Of a DNA stretch of 64,000 bases, positions 10,601 to 22,600 are shown one piece after another. Numbering within the stretch: the stretch's first letter is position 1; the number at the start of each line of letters is the position of its first letter. The position numbers were made by a program, and so were the translations under genes. Source of the DNA: Meghimatium bilineatum (taxonomy: Eukaryota > Mollusca > Gastropoda > Stylommatophora > Philomycidae); contig CM067298.1 in assembly GCA_034231615.1 (NCBI GenBank), positions 2,919,834 to 2,983,833 of the forward strand. Direction: 5' to 3'. The notes beneath the pieces are model-generated. The model was not told the origin of the DNA and did no database searches. It was given only the letters and a program-made list of their open reading frames with translations.

Positions 10601-13600
10601 ACAGTAATAGTTATATACTGTGACCTCTTTAGTTGGAAGGGTTAGAGAGGTTCCAATGATTTCAGCCTGTTCTTCTGTGTCTACTCGAATTTCAGAGGCA
10701 ACGATATTGTTTTTCACAAGTATAAGAACTCCTCCTTTATGTCTTTTTTCTCTATCGTTCCGAAATGTTTGATATCCTCTGATGTTGAATCTATTGTTGT
10801 TTGTGAGGTGTGTTTCCTGTATCCATGCTATGTTGATTTCCTCTGTGTGTAATCGGTTTGCAAGTGCAGTCTTTTTATTGTACACGCCCTCTGCATTCCA
10901 CTGCAATATTTTTAAGTGCTTATTTTTGTCTTTGTCTGCATCATGATCTATATGTGATTTTTTTGAACCAGTAGTTTTTTTCCTCTGATCTCTTTTCCTG
11001 GCTCCACAAATTGAGACAGAGGTACTACCAGTCGCTGAGAGTGGGCTCCTTCGAGGCTTAGAGCCAGGCACTTCATCCGCCTGACGGGATTCCATAGATG
11101 AAGCACCAAAACGAATCATCTGTAACCTTTTATTTGACATGTGAAGTCATTGCGTGACACTGTGGTTTTCAGCCTTGGCTGGACTATTTTGTACCTTTCG
11201 GTCAAGTGTCTCCATCTTCCATCTTACTTTTGAGTCAGGATGTGTTTCCCTAGCCCTTATCCATCCAAGGATTGTCCACAGGGCAGTGGAGGTTTCATTT
11301 TGGAGTTTTCCTTCTCCTAGACAGCTTGCCTAACATGGTTAACGAGCACCATCTGCCCGGGATTTTGAGGTAGAGTTCCCCTCTCCTAGGATAATTGTTT
11401 TGTTGCCAGGTATTCATTATCCTCCTCTGTGGTTTATTTCTTGTAATCTAAGACACCTCTCACTCAGGGAAGGTGATTTAAGAACATTGCTCTCTCTTGT
11501 TCTAATATCTATAATTTCCTATTTACCCTACCCAACCCTCTAGCCCTACCTAAACCCTATCCCTACCCCCCCCCCCTGGCATATTCCTGGAGTGGGGTCA
11601 GTGACCCCACTCCAGCAACCTGAGCTTATAGCGGCTCATACTCGCTTTGATGCTGCCAGTCAATGGACATATGGGGTATTTCAGTGGGAATATCAGCGCC
11701 GACTGATATCCCACCCCGTCCTCGTGGTCAGCAGCTGTTTATTTGCCCAGAGGGTTATTCACAGCTGGCCTCACGAGGCTTTTCCACTATCCGCCACCTG
11801 TGGACGCTCCTGGTAGGGGTTGGTATCCCCCGCAGGCTATGGGTGTTGATTTCATTGCTCCCAGAATTATCCCAGACTTTATCTAGGTCTTGTAAAGTGG
11901 TGTTTGATGCAAGACACCACGCAGCTGAACCGTATTCCAGGTGTGGTCTTATGCCTTGCTGGTACACTTTACGGAGTATATTCCCAATGGTTCCCCATGT
12001 GGTTCCACTTAGTTTTCTCAGGATAGCTAACTTCACTCTGGCTTTTGTTGTTGCTTTGTTTATGCGCTGCTTCCATGTCAGCTTATCATCAAAAGTAACT
12101 CCCAGGTATGTGAGTTGTTTATCTTTTTTTCAAATACCCTTCATCTATCTTGATAACACCTGCTTTTTGCTTTTGGTGAAAGGGTAAAGAGTGTAGTGCT
12201 ACACTCATCTGTGTTAACATTGATGCACCATCTATTAGCCCATAAAGTTAAGGCATCAATAGCTCTTTGTATTTGTTTAGTGGCCACTGATTCATGTTCT
12301 TCCAGATCACCAGCATACATTGCGACTTTGATCCTGTGTGGTAGTTCGGCAACTAGGTCAATGATGTAAACCAAGAATAGTGTGGGTTACAGGACTCCTT
12401 CCTGGGGAACTCCATGATGCAGTAGGACTTTCTCGCTCTGCGACCATCCAATAGCACCCTGGCTCTTCTATTATGCAGGTATGCTTTAACCCATTTGTAC
12501 ATTCTTGAGTTAACCCTGCAATTTCGCAATTTCTTTAAGAGGACTTGTTTCCAAAAATGTCAAATGCTTTCCTGGGATCTATCCATGCTGCTTGTACCAG
12601 TTTCTTATCTTGGAAGGCATCCTCAATCTCTTGGGAGAGGTAGGTTGCCTGATATTCGGTAGAGTAGCAGATGTCTGAAACCTGCTTGCTGTGATACCAG
12701 AAGGTTTTCACTTTCAAGGTACCACTGCATCCTAAGATTGATAATGTGTTTCATTGTTATGCATAGACAGCTTGTGAGGCTGATGGGCCTGTATTGGAGA
12801 ATTTGTTGCCATCGTTTCCTGATTTGAGTAGTGGTATCATTATTGCTTCCTTCCATGCCTGTGGAATATTACCTGTGTTCCAGCTTGTATTAAGATCTGC
12901 TGCAGCTTTGCTCTTGCTGCAATTCCCAGGTTTGTAATCATTTCATTGGACACTCCATCAGCTCCTGGGGACATTTTCATTTTCAATTTGGATATTGCAT
13001 GTTCTAGTTCTTTCATTGTGATTGGTGCCTCCATGACTTTTGGTATAGGTTTGCCTTGTCAAATGTTTTGCTGGTTCTCTCAAACCTCCTGTTGTTTGTC
13101 TGGGCAGACTTTGACGTTATTGTCTTTTGCAAAAGAATCTGCAAAGTAATCAGCTGCATGTTTACCTGTTAAAATGTTTCTATCTTTGTAAAGTGTGATC
13201 CTTGTATTTCTCCTTGTACCTTCATTATTTAGTTGTTTTACCAGTTTCCATTCAGGTTACATCAAACATGCCAAACCTTTAACATGAAGATAAACATAGA
13301 AAAGACCACAGTAATGAAGATAAGAATATATATATATATATATATATATATTGAAAACAAAAGACTTAAACAAGCGACAGAATTCACATAACTAAGAAGC
13401 AATATAACAACAGAAGGCAAGAGCAGCAAAGAAATACATAATAGATGTAGCAAAGCATACCAAGCCCTAGGGCAAATGATACCAGTCTTCAGCAAAAATC
13501 AAAGATGTAGATTTAAATACCAAAACAACACTATTCAAAATGATTATTATGCCAAACATGGACAACGATAGTACAAGACAAACGTAAACTAGTGACAGCT

Positions 13601-16600
13601 GAAATAGCATGCTTACACAGAATCCTAGGAATATTGCTAAGAGATAGAGTGAGAAATGAGGATATTAGACAAAGAACCGACACCACTCCAATCTTGGAGT
13701 ATATTAAGAGCCAACAGATCAAATGGTTTGCATACATCAGCAGACTACCATCAGACAACATACCACAGCAAGCTATGCTACACAGATACAGTGAAGGCAG
13801 ACCTAGAGGCAGACATCGAAAGCAATGGACAAATGAAATAAAAGAGGCAACAAATTCCACAATATACTCTGAACACACGAGGGCCATCTCCAGAGAATTC
13901 TACCCGTGACGCTGAAAGGCAATAAAGGGTTTAGCGAATAGATAGGCCAGTTTCCATAATTTCCTAGTGTCTCTTTCAAAGTTCAGAGACTGTTTTTTTT
14001 TCTTTACGGCTGCTCCGTCTGGTTTGTAACTTGGCTCTTTGAAATTTAGCATTTGTTTGCTGATATTTATTGTGCTGTTCTTGGCACGGTTTGTTCTCTG
14101 CCTGCTGTCTAGATATTTCCATCTCATTTTGCAGCTTCTCCAGTAGGGTTTGTAGTTTTTGTGTGTCCCCCTGGGTATGATTTTCCTAGCAGCATATAGT
14201 ATGCATCTATTAAATTCACTCACTATTCTTACTAAGCGAGGACGAACAGAAAAGTGTGCAGCGAAGGACAGTCACCGTCAGTTTCCTGGATGAGGAATAT
14301 CCACAAGATATATGGGTCAGAGTATACACAGATGGGTCAGCACAGAATGCTGTGAGGAATGGAGGTGCAGGTGTATATATAGAATATCCACACAAGCCTA
14401 GAGATACAATCAGAACACCGACAGGAAAATTCTGCAATAATTATGATGCAGAAATCCAGGCAATTAGTGTGGCAGCTAAAAAATTGCTGAACTCCAACTC
14501 TGGCCTACAGCCTGTGGTATTCCTGACAGATGCAAGGTCAGTGCTTCAAGCTCTCCAGTCTGGAAAACTAACAGACTTGAAAAAACTAATTAGCGAATTG
14601 TCGTACCGCTATAGGGTAAACATGCAGTGGATACCCTCTCACTGTGGAAAACCAGGAAATGAAAAAGCAGACCAACTGGCTAAGGAAGGTGCTGCCGAAG
14701 ACCAACCAGATATACCAATCACCTACCATCAGAAAAAAACAAATGATCAAGTCAATTAATAAGAAAGCCACAAACACCAACACAAGATGACTATCACATT
14801 ATGAACAGATCAGAACAAGTTATAATTCTACGTCTCAGAACACAACCGACTCCGCAGTCACATGTATACAAAGTTCAAGATTGGCAACACGGCCATGTGT
14901 ACATGTGGACAGGCAGCACAGAGTGCCAAACATATACTTCAAGAGTGTTCTGAGCATGAAACGCTGAGGCAGACATATTGGCCAGAGGAAACAACACTGG
15001 AATCAAAGCTCTATGGGACACTGTATGAACTAGAAAAGACAGTGAGTTTTATTCAGGAGACAGAATTACAGATATAGACATGTTTCAAGTGAACGAAAGA
15101 AGAAGAAAACTCACTATTCTATTGATGGCTTTGTCCATGTTCCTGTCCTTAGCTAGAACACCGGTTAAATGCTGGTACATTTTCCAATCTGTTTTCTTAT
15201 AGTTCCATCTAGTGAGTGTGCTGCTGTCCTTGATAAATTCATCAAGTTGCATCATGGTTTGCAGTATTACTGTAACATCTACACCTCTCTACCAGACACA
15301 TCCAACTTCAGCATGACTATGGGTCACTTTTATCCTATATGGAATGGGACAGCCAAATCCACCCCATAACCTCCTTATTCACCTCTTACAATATGCATGG
15401 AAACTAAATAGTATTGCTATTCTTTGCTCCCTTCTCGGACCCCGACAACACCGGGGTCAGTCAGCCATATAATTTGTATTTCATTCTATTATGAGTGAAC
15501 TAAAAACACCCTGGCCTGGCAGATAACTTAACAATGAGACTACTACAACTTGTATGCACATGGTAACAATGCAGAGCTTGCCAGGTAAGGTTTTAATAAG
15601 AGATCTCTCTCTCTCTCTACATGGATTCAAGGTAAATATGCTTTTTATATTTCTATAACCTACATTATGTCATGGGTAATATATTCAGCATATCTCCAAC
15701 AATCTTTACTGTCCTGAATTTGTTCAGGTGTCATGAGAATGGTTGACCCAGGAATCTTTTTTTTTCTCAAAATAATTTTAGTTCAGCTGAAAAAAGAACA
15801 ACAGGTCTACAAAGTCAGTCACTAAACAATGTCCTATTATGTCCTCTTACCAGGTGTTACGAGACACTGTCCTTTCCTGGTGTAGAACATTGTCCTAATA
15901 TGACTTTTACCAGGTGCAGTAGGATACTCTCCTAATATGATCCCTCGACAGGTGTAGTAAGACACTGTCATAATATGGCCCTTTAACAGGTGTAGTAGGA
16001 CATTGCCCTATTATGACCCTTACCATGCGTAGTAGGACCCTGTTCTATTATGACCCGTTACCAGGTGTAGTAGGACCTCATTCTATTATGACCCCTTACC
16101 AGATGTAATAGGACCCCATTCTATTATGACCCCTTACCAGATGTAATAGGACCCCATTCTATTATGACCCCTTACCAGGTGTAGTAGGACACTGTCCTAA
16201 TATGATCCCTTACAAGATTTTGTGAGAAACTGTCCAAATAATGACCCCCTTACCAGTTGACAGTTTAAATAAAACAATTTTTGTTTTAAAAATAAAATAA
16301 TGATGAGAAACAAACTGACAAAGGGAAGTAAATATGTCTATGTGAACTCAGATCTTGAATGTAGCAATGTAAAGCTATTGATTATTTTATTCAACTAACA
16401 TCATTACCTGGAAAAAGGCTTTCAGCCATTCCGGAAACATCGTCTTCGGCTGAAATGTGTAAATGAATATTTTTATTAGAATTATGCCATTTATAAAGAT
16501 CACATATTTCCCCAGACAGGGTATGAAGTAAAGCTTTGCAGAGGTGACTGGATTAACCAGAACTGTGAACTCCACTATTTTTTATGGTTGGAAAGTTCTG

Positions 16601-19600
16601 ATATAACCAAATTAGACCAATGTCTGTGGTTTAAAGTAACGCACTTCACCAAAAGAGATATGTTTTACTTAATCAAAAATCTAATCGGATCCTTGCATAA
16701 AAAGATATAAAAGCTCAATTGTTCAAAGTTTCTGGTGATCAGGGAAAAAATACAATCCCCAAGAATGTTTCTATATGCAGCTAGAAAGTTTCTCCAGTTT
16801 TCTGTTTACCTATAATTTGATAATGGCATTGATGCTCTTTAGAAACATGTTGAGGGAGTCCTTGAAATGTTTCTTCTGTCAACAAGCCAGTCATTTTCCC
16901 TTTTGTAAGGAGCTCACCATACATTAGCTGCTTGGGGATTCATGTCCAGCCATCTCATTTGGCCCTTCTTCAGTATTGTAGGAGACTTAGGATATTGGCT
17001 CTAGTGATTAGTAATTTAGCACTCTGGCGTGTCTACTGTACACTTTTCATGTCTCACAAGCATATAGCAAAGTAGTGAGCACAATGGCACTATAGACTTA
17101 ATTTTGTATCAAGGTTAATGCCCTTCCATTCGCAAACAGATTCTGATATTGACTTGGGCATCAATGCCATTGACTCTGGAGAGAGCACTGTCAAGATAAG
17201 TGAATCTGTTGACTAGGTAGAAGACAATTGTTATTGACCTTGATGACAGGGTCATGGTACTGTTCACTGAGAGAGATTTTAAATCCTTACTGTTTTTTTG
17301 GTGTTCATAGTCAAACCAAACATCACAAGGTGTAGAAAACCTGTACGTTCTAGCTTGAATATTTTTTCTAAATGGCTATCTATTTCACCTTGGTAGAGGC
17401 TTGCAGTCATCTAAGATTAAATAGCTCTCCTCCATCTGTCCTATATTTAATTTTTATTCCATCATTTTCACAACCCTGGAGTCTTCTGTGAGCAAGGCAG
17501 TGAACATCGTTCTGAAAAGTGTTGGGGCCTGCACGCAGCCCTGTTTGACGCCATTTGTAATTTGAAATGCATCCGACAGGTCCCCATCACTCAATACTTC
17601 TTCTTCTGCGTTCATTCTCAAACTCCTGCAGATCAGCAGGATGTAGTCCAGAGAATGGAATGCGTTGTGTCATGGTTTACAGCATTGCTGCGATATCAGC
17701 GCCTTTCGGCCTGACACATCTGACTTCAGCATGGCTTTGGGTCACTGGCCATATATGGGATGGGACAGCCAACTCCATCCGATAACCTCCTTAGTCGCCT
17801 TGTACGACATGCATGGAAGGTAAACAGTGTTGCTGTTCTTTGCTCCCCTTTCTGGCCCCGACAACTCACGGGCGAACTCAATACTATTTATTGCACTAGA
17901 AGTATAATTCTACTATTCTCTTTCTGTTAAGAACAACTTAGTTCATAGAAGAGGCAAATTTGCAGAGATAGGCACATTACAACAAAAAAATTTTTTATAA
18001 AGTTTATTAAAAAAAGGCAACATTGAAGATATTCTTCTGCTTCTTCTGATAACCAACATGAAAGTTTGAGGCACATTACAAGTTTATAAAAAAAGGCAAT
18101 ATTGAAGATATTCTTCTGCTTCTTCTGATAACCAACATGAAAGTTTGTTTGATTTCCACCAGGGAGCATGAAGTACATTGTGCTGCCATTTCACAGCAGA
18201 TCTGTTATTTAGCACCTTCTGGCCCAGCGCATCCATTTTCTGCATGCTTTAATTCGGGTGTGATTCCCTAGCATGTGACATCCTTCCTATCTGTCACCAG
18301 ACAATGGGTGTGTATTGACTCTACGTCATGACAGCTTATCACCCACTGTGCCGTTAGATTTTGCAGGCTAAAACATGTCTTCCGTGGGTAGCAGTGTCTG
18401 AGTAGGCAGTAATCAGGGTTTTGGCTGGGCTGACTACATCTGTCTCACACAGGGTATTCCGATGCGAGTGAACTTTTCTCACGTAATTAGACATATTGTC
18501 CCTGCGCCTACCTGGTACTTTACCTTTTCTTATTTGTGAGCATGATTCTGGTATAGGAAAAATTCAACAGTAGAGTTGGGTCTGGGTTACTTCACCCTCT
18601 TAGCCAAGGTATCATTCGCCGACATCGTGAAACCCTCATCCAAGTCTTCTGAGTCTACACATATTTAGGAGCACCAAGAACTAGAAGCTTGTTCTCTAGC
18701 TCAACAGTACTTTAGTTCTGATATCCATACAGTGTTTTTTTCCATTCTATTTGTTCATGACGCTGTTATTTAGCACTGTGCCGACCTCCAATTGTACTTA
18801 ATAGACTATCCTTACATATAAGGTGACTTGCAAACAACTCTCATTATTAACAATTTCAGTTAGTAACATTGATTATCTTGGAAGAGGTGACTTGAAAGCC
18901 AATTTGTTCTGAAAGATGACAAATTTGATTCAACATTATCTTGTGCCTTAGCAGGAGTTGGCACTTAATAAAGCCAAGTCATCTGCAAAATTAAGATTAC
19001 TAAGAGTTCCATCATCTGTCCATTTTATACCAAAGTGTGTTTCTGTAACATCGGTTTTTACAATAACAGTTTTGGTGAACTGTTGATCAACCCTGATGTC
19101 CAATCAGAGTTATCTAATAGAGGATACAACAAGAAAAACTGAGGCAGAAGATGAATGGACAACTGCACATCTTTTACAGATGAATAACATATGCAATATT
19201 AAAAACTCTGTGGCAGATAGGCACAAAGTGTTTCTGTGATGGAGAAGGTACCAGGTTCAGTTTTTGCTGCAACTAATTCTACACCTGGACCATTCAGAAA
19301 TCAATTGCAAACTACTGAATGTAAATCATTACAGACAAAAAATTCTGAATTGATGGTACATCCTCAATACGGTTTGTTACAAATTTTCGTATTATCACCT
19401 ATACAGCTGTGTTAAAGAGAGCAATCACCAAAAATTGATGTGTCTGTCCATTAGCACAAATACAATGGTGACACAACACATTTCCCTTCTCTGGACAACA
19501 TCCTGATGGAAATCTAGTAGGACCATTGTCCTGCAAGACAACATCCTGATGGAAATCTAGTAGCACCATTGTACTGCTACAAGAGAGAACCAGCAGGAAT

Positions 19601-22600
19601 TTGAGAATGGACACTGAAGAAGAAAGGGAGCAGGGGCTGACTTACGAATAACAAATACAGAAACATCTCATCAACTGAGTGTAAAAATAGTGACAAATAA
19701 CTAGTCTATATTTCCTAATAGCTTACCGGTATTGATGTTTAGCACATGCTTCCTTGCCATGAAGGCTGAGACTTGATTCTTGATTAGAAAATGGCTTCAC
19801 AGCACGCGAGCATTCCCATAAGTGCTCTGCCCTCCGCTCCAGCAGCCATCCCAGTGTATGTAGACTCATAGTTCCGGTCAGGTGTTGATTGTGTGATCTT
19901 CGGGACTTTCCAAAAAATTTACTTTTCCTCCCCTCACCTCTGAATACTCCCATTTCTAACATTCTCTGTATGTGTACGTTCTCAACCTCATTGACATCAT
20001 CTGCATCTCGAAATGAATTTATTACTGCCTTTATTAAATCTGCTTTATCTCTTCTCAGCAATGTGCCGTCTATCGCCGCATTGCCTGCCAGTAAGTCGGT
20101 TCTCTCGTTTCCTCTGACCCCAGCATGACCAGGGCAGAATATCCATGTAATGCTTTGGACAACTGAGTTGTTCAATAAGTCCCACCATTCTTTTCTTAGC
20201 ATGAACGTTTCTATCTTGCGCAACATGCTTTGAGATTCTGTGAGTATTACCGCATGTGTTGATGTATCAGTTATCAACCAATTAAGAGCTGCTGTAACTC
20301 CCTCTATCTCCATCCTCATGCTCGATGTGACAGTAGAATATGCTGAAGATTTCTCAACCAACTTCACGCCATTTCTGTAGGCAACAAAACCCCAACCGCT
20401 TTTATTTGTGTTTCTGCTAACAGATCCATCTGTGTATATAATTATGTCTTGTGGTTTCGAGTGTAGTTGGGCGAGTTCTTGCACTGTATCCTGAGCCCTG
20501 ACTGCCGTCCATTTTCGACACGCTTTATCTAGTTGTATTATTACTTTAGTCAGTGATTTCTTCTCAGTGTCTACCTCCACCCATTCACTGCCCTTTCCTA
20601 TTTCTTCCAATTCACATACTATTTGCAGTGTGTCTTCAGCCTCTGCCATCCATGATCTGCCACGCTTGATACGTTTTCCCTTTGACTTATCTAGACGATG
20701 GTGTAATGGGTGGTGGTTGTATTCTGTCACTTTAAGGTACGACTTAACTTGTGCTACTTGATGTCGCACTCTAATGCTGGGAAGATCAAGCAGAAATCTC
20801 ATAGCAGAGATGGGTGTATCTCTAGTACACCCCAGTACCGCTCTCATTGCCTCATTTTGAACTTTTTACAATCTATCGACTTGTGTCTGTGACAAAGTTA
20901 GTAGGCCGAGGCCATAATCTATTACAGATAGCACCACCACTTGCAGGAGCATAAAAAGTACCCATTGCTGCATGTCAACGGTCGCCATAACCTTGATAAC
21001 ACTGATCCCTCTTCTAGCCTTCTGAATCATATTTGTGACGTGCTTGTTGAATGAGAGATTTCTATCAAAGATTATCCCAAGATATTTAAGGTCCTGTTCT
21101 CTTTCAATGAATGAGCCCATGCAACTAACAGCTGGCAGTGTGTCATTAACCAGATTATTATTTAAGGAGTACCAGACGACCTTTGCTTTCGAGGGATTGA
21201 TCACAGCGTTGTATGCTCTGCACCATATCGACAATTGATCTAGTCCATTTTGTACACTGTCAGCGATATCTCTTCTGTTCCTGCTCATGTTGTATAGTAG
21301 GATATCGTCAGCGTATGTTAGAACTCTACAATTGCTGGGAGTTTGCAATTGAGCAATTCTCAATGTATACACATTAAACAGTACTGGGGACAGAGGAGAT
21401 CCTTGTGGCAGACCAGGTGCTATTGTTCTGATCTCAGATGTCCAGGATCCACACCTCAGAGCGACTTTTCTACAGATTAGCACATTTGCTATCCATGTAT
21501 GATCCAGGGGTGGATATCTTGTTCCCTTAGCATGTCGATGAGATGGGTGTAGCTAACTCTATTGTAAGCACCTTCCAGGTCTATCGCTGCAACTGCAGAT
21601 TCTTCTTTGTTCTGAAAACCTTCATATGCAAGAACTGCTGCATTTGTGACTGTGTCTCGTCTAGGTCTGTATGCCCCTAGGTTATTTGGGAAAACGCCTT
21701 TTATCTCTAGTTCCCTGGTTATGCGTCTAGCCACAATTCGTTAACATCTGCAAGCTGGTCTTCTTTGGCACTAAAATTCGTGATGGATGTCAGGATATGC
21801 AGCATTTCTTTGCGCTGATCTAAGTCACCCTGATTAGTTTGTTGAAGATGTCTATCAAAGAAAGCTCTACCTTTCATATCATCTGATATCAATGTCTGCC
21901 CTGTGTCGTCCCTCACACTTGTACTGGGTTTCAATTCTGTTCTCCGCTTCATTGACCTATGTAGTTTCCAAAACTTGTGTAATGCTTTGTCCGCCGTGAC
22001 CTCCTCGGTGAATTTATTCCAACACATCTTCTTTGCTACTTCAGCAACTTGTTTAAAAGACTCTATTGTCTTCTAAGGCTGAGACTTAGATTCATCAATG
22101 CAGTTCACTCAGTAAGAACATCCTATGCAACTGACTAGCAGTATGTACATCAAGAGCATCAAAGACAGATACTCCTTTTCTTCTGCTCTCAAACTCCTGC
22201 AGATCAGCAGGTGTAGTCCATAGAATAGAATGCATTTGGGCCTTGATTTATAGTTTTGCTGCACTACCTGCACAGTTCAACCTGTCACAGCTGACTTCAG
22301 GGTCACTTTGATTCTATATGGGATAGCCAACTCCCCCCCATAACCTTAGTCACCACATTCATAGAATATAAACAGTATTGCTATTTTTTGCTCCCCTTTA
22401 AGGTCAGGAGAGACAGATGAACTTTGAGATCATGTTGTCATGTGATGTATTCTCTTCAGAAGTCTTCCCAATGAACTCTCTCTGAACCCCTTTCTGTCTT
22501 GGGCGACGCGGTTTGAATTTTGCAATGACATATTCATGTTATCTTTAATGTCATCAGTCCATCGTCTTCTTGGTCTGCCCTTTCTTCTCTTCCCAGGTAC

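Larger units (their letters stand above)
7266..11836 (-). mobile_element. full-length family A LINE inserted in B1
   Basis: A complete 4571-bp non-LTR retrotransposon on the minus strand. It is bounded by a perfect 11-bp TSD, CTATGGGTGTT, at 7255-7265 and 11837-11847. Order on the minus strand: a 5' UTR of about 696 bp (11836-11141), a single ORF with endonuclease, RT, RNase H and a C-terminal Cys motif, a short 3' UTR, and a tail of four GAA units (plus-strand CTTCTTCTTCTTCAT at 7266). The layout fits the I-type RNase H LINEs, but no gag-like ORF1 was found. The ORF is broken at about 9500 (deletion plus frameshift), 8308 and 7600. Confidence 0.88.

Noticed and set aside
11592..12187. Plus-strand ORF of 174 codons
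   Set aside because: It is antisense to B1 RT and the 5' end of family A, whose minus-strand frames match LINE motifs. No homology on the plus strand.
13262..13495. Minus-strand ORF with a Tyr-Ile run
   Set aside because: It is a TA microsatellite read on the wrong strand of the RTE-like insertion.
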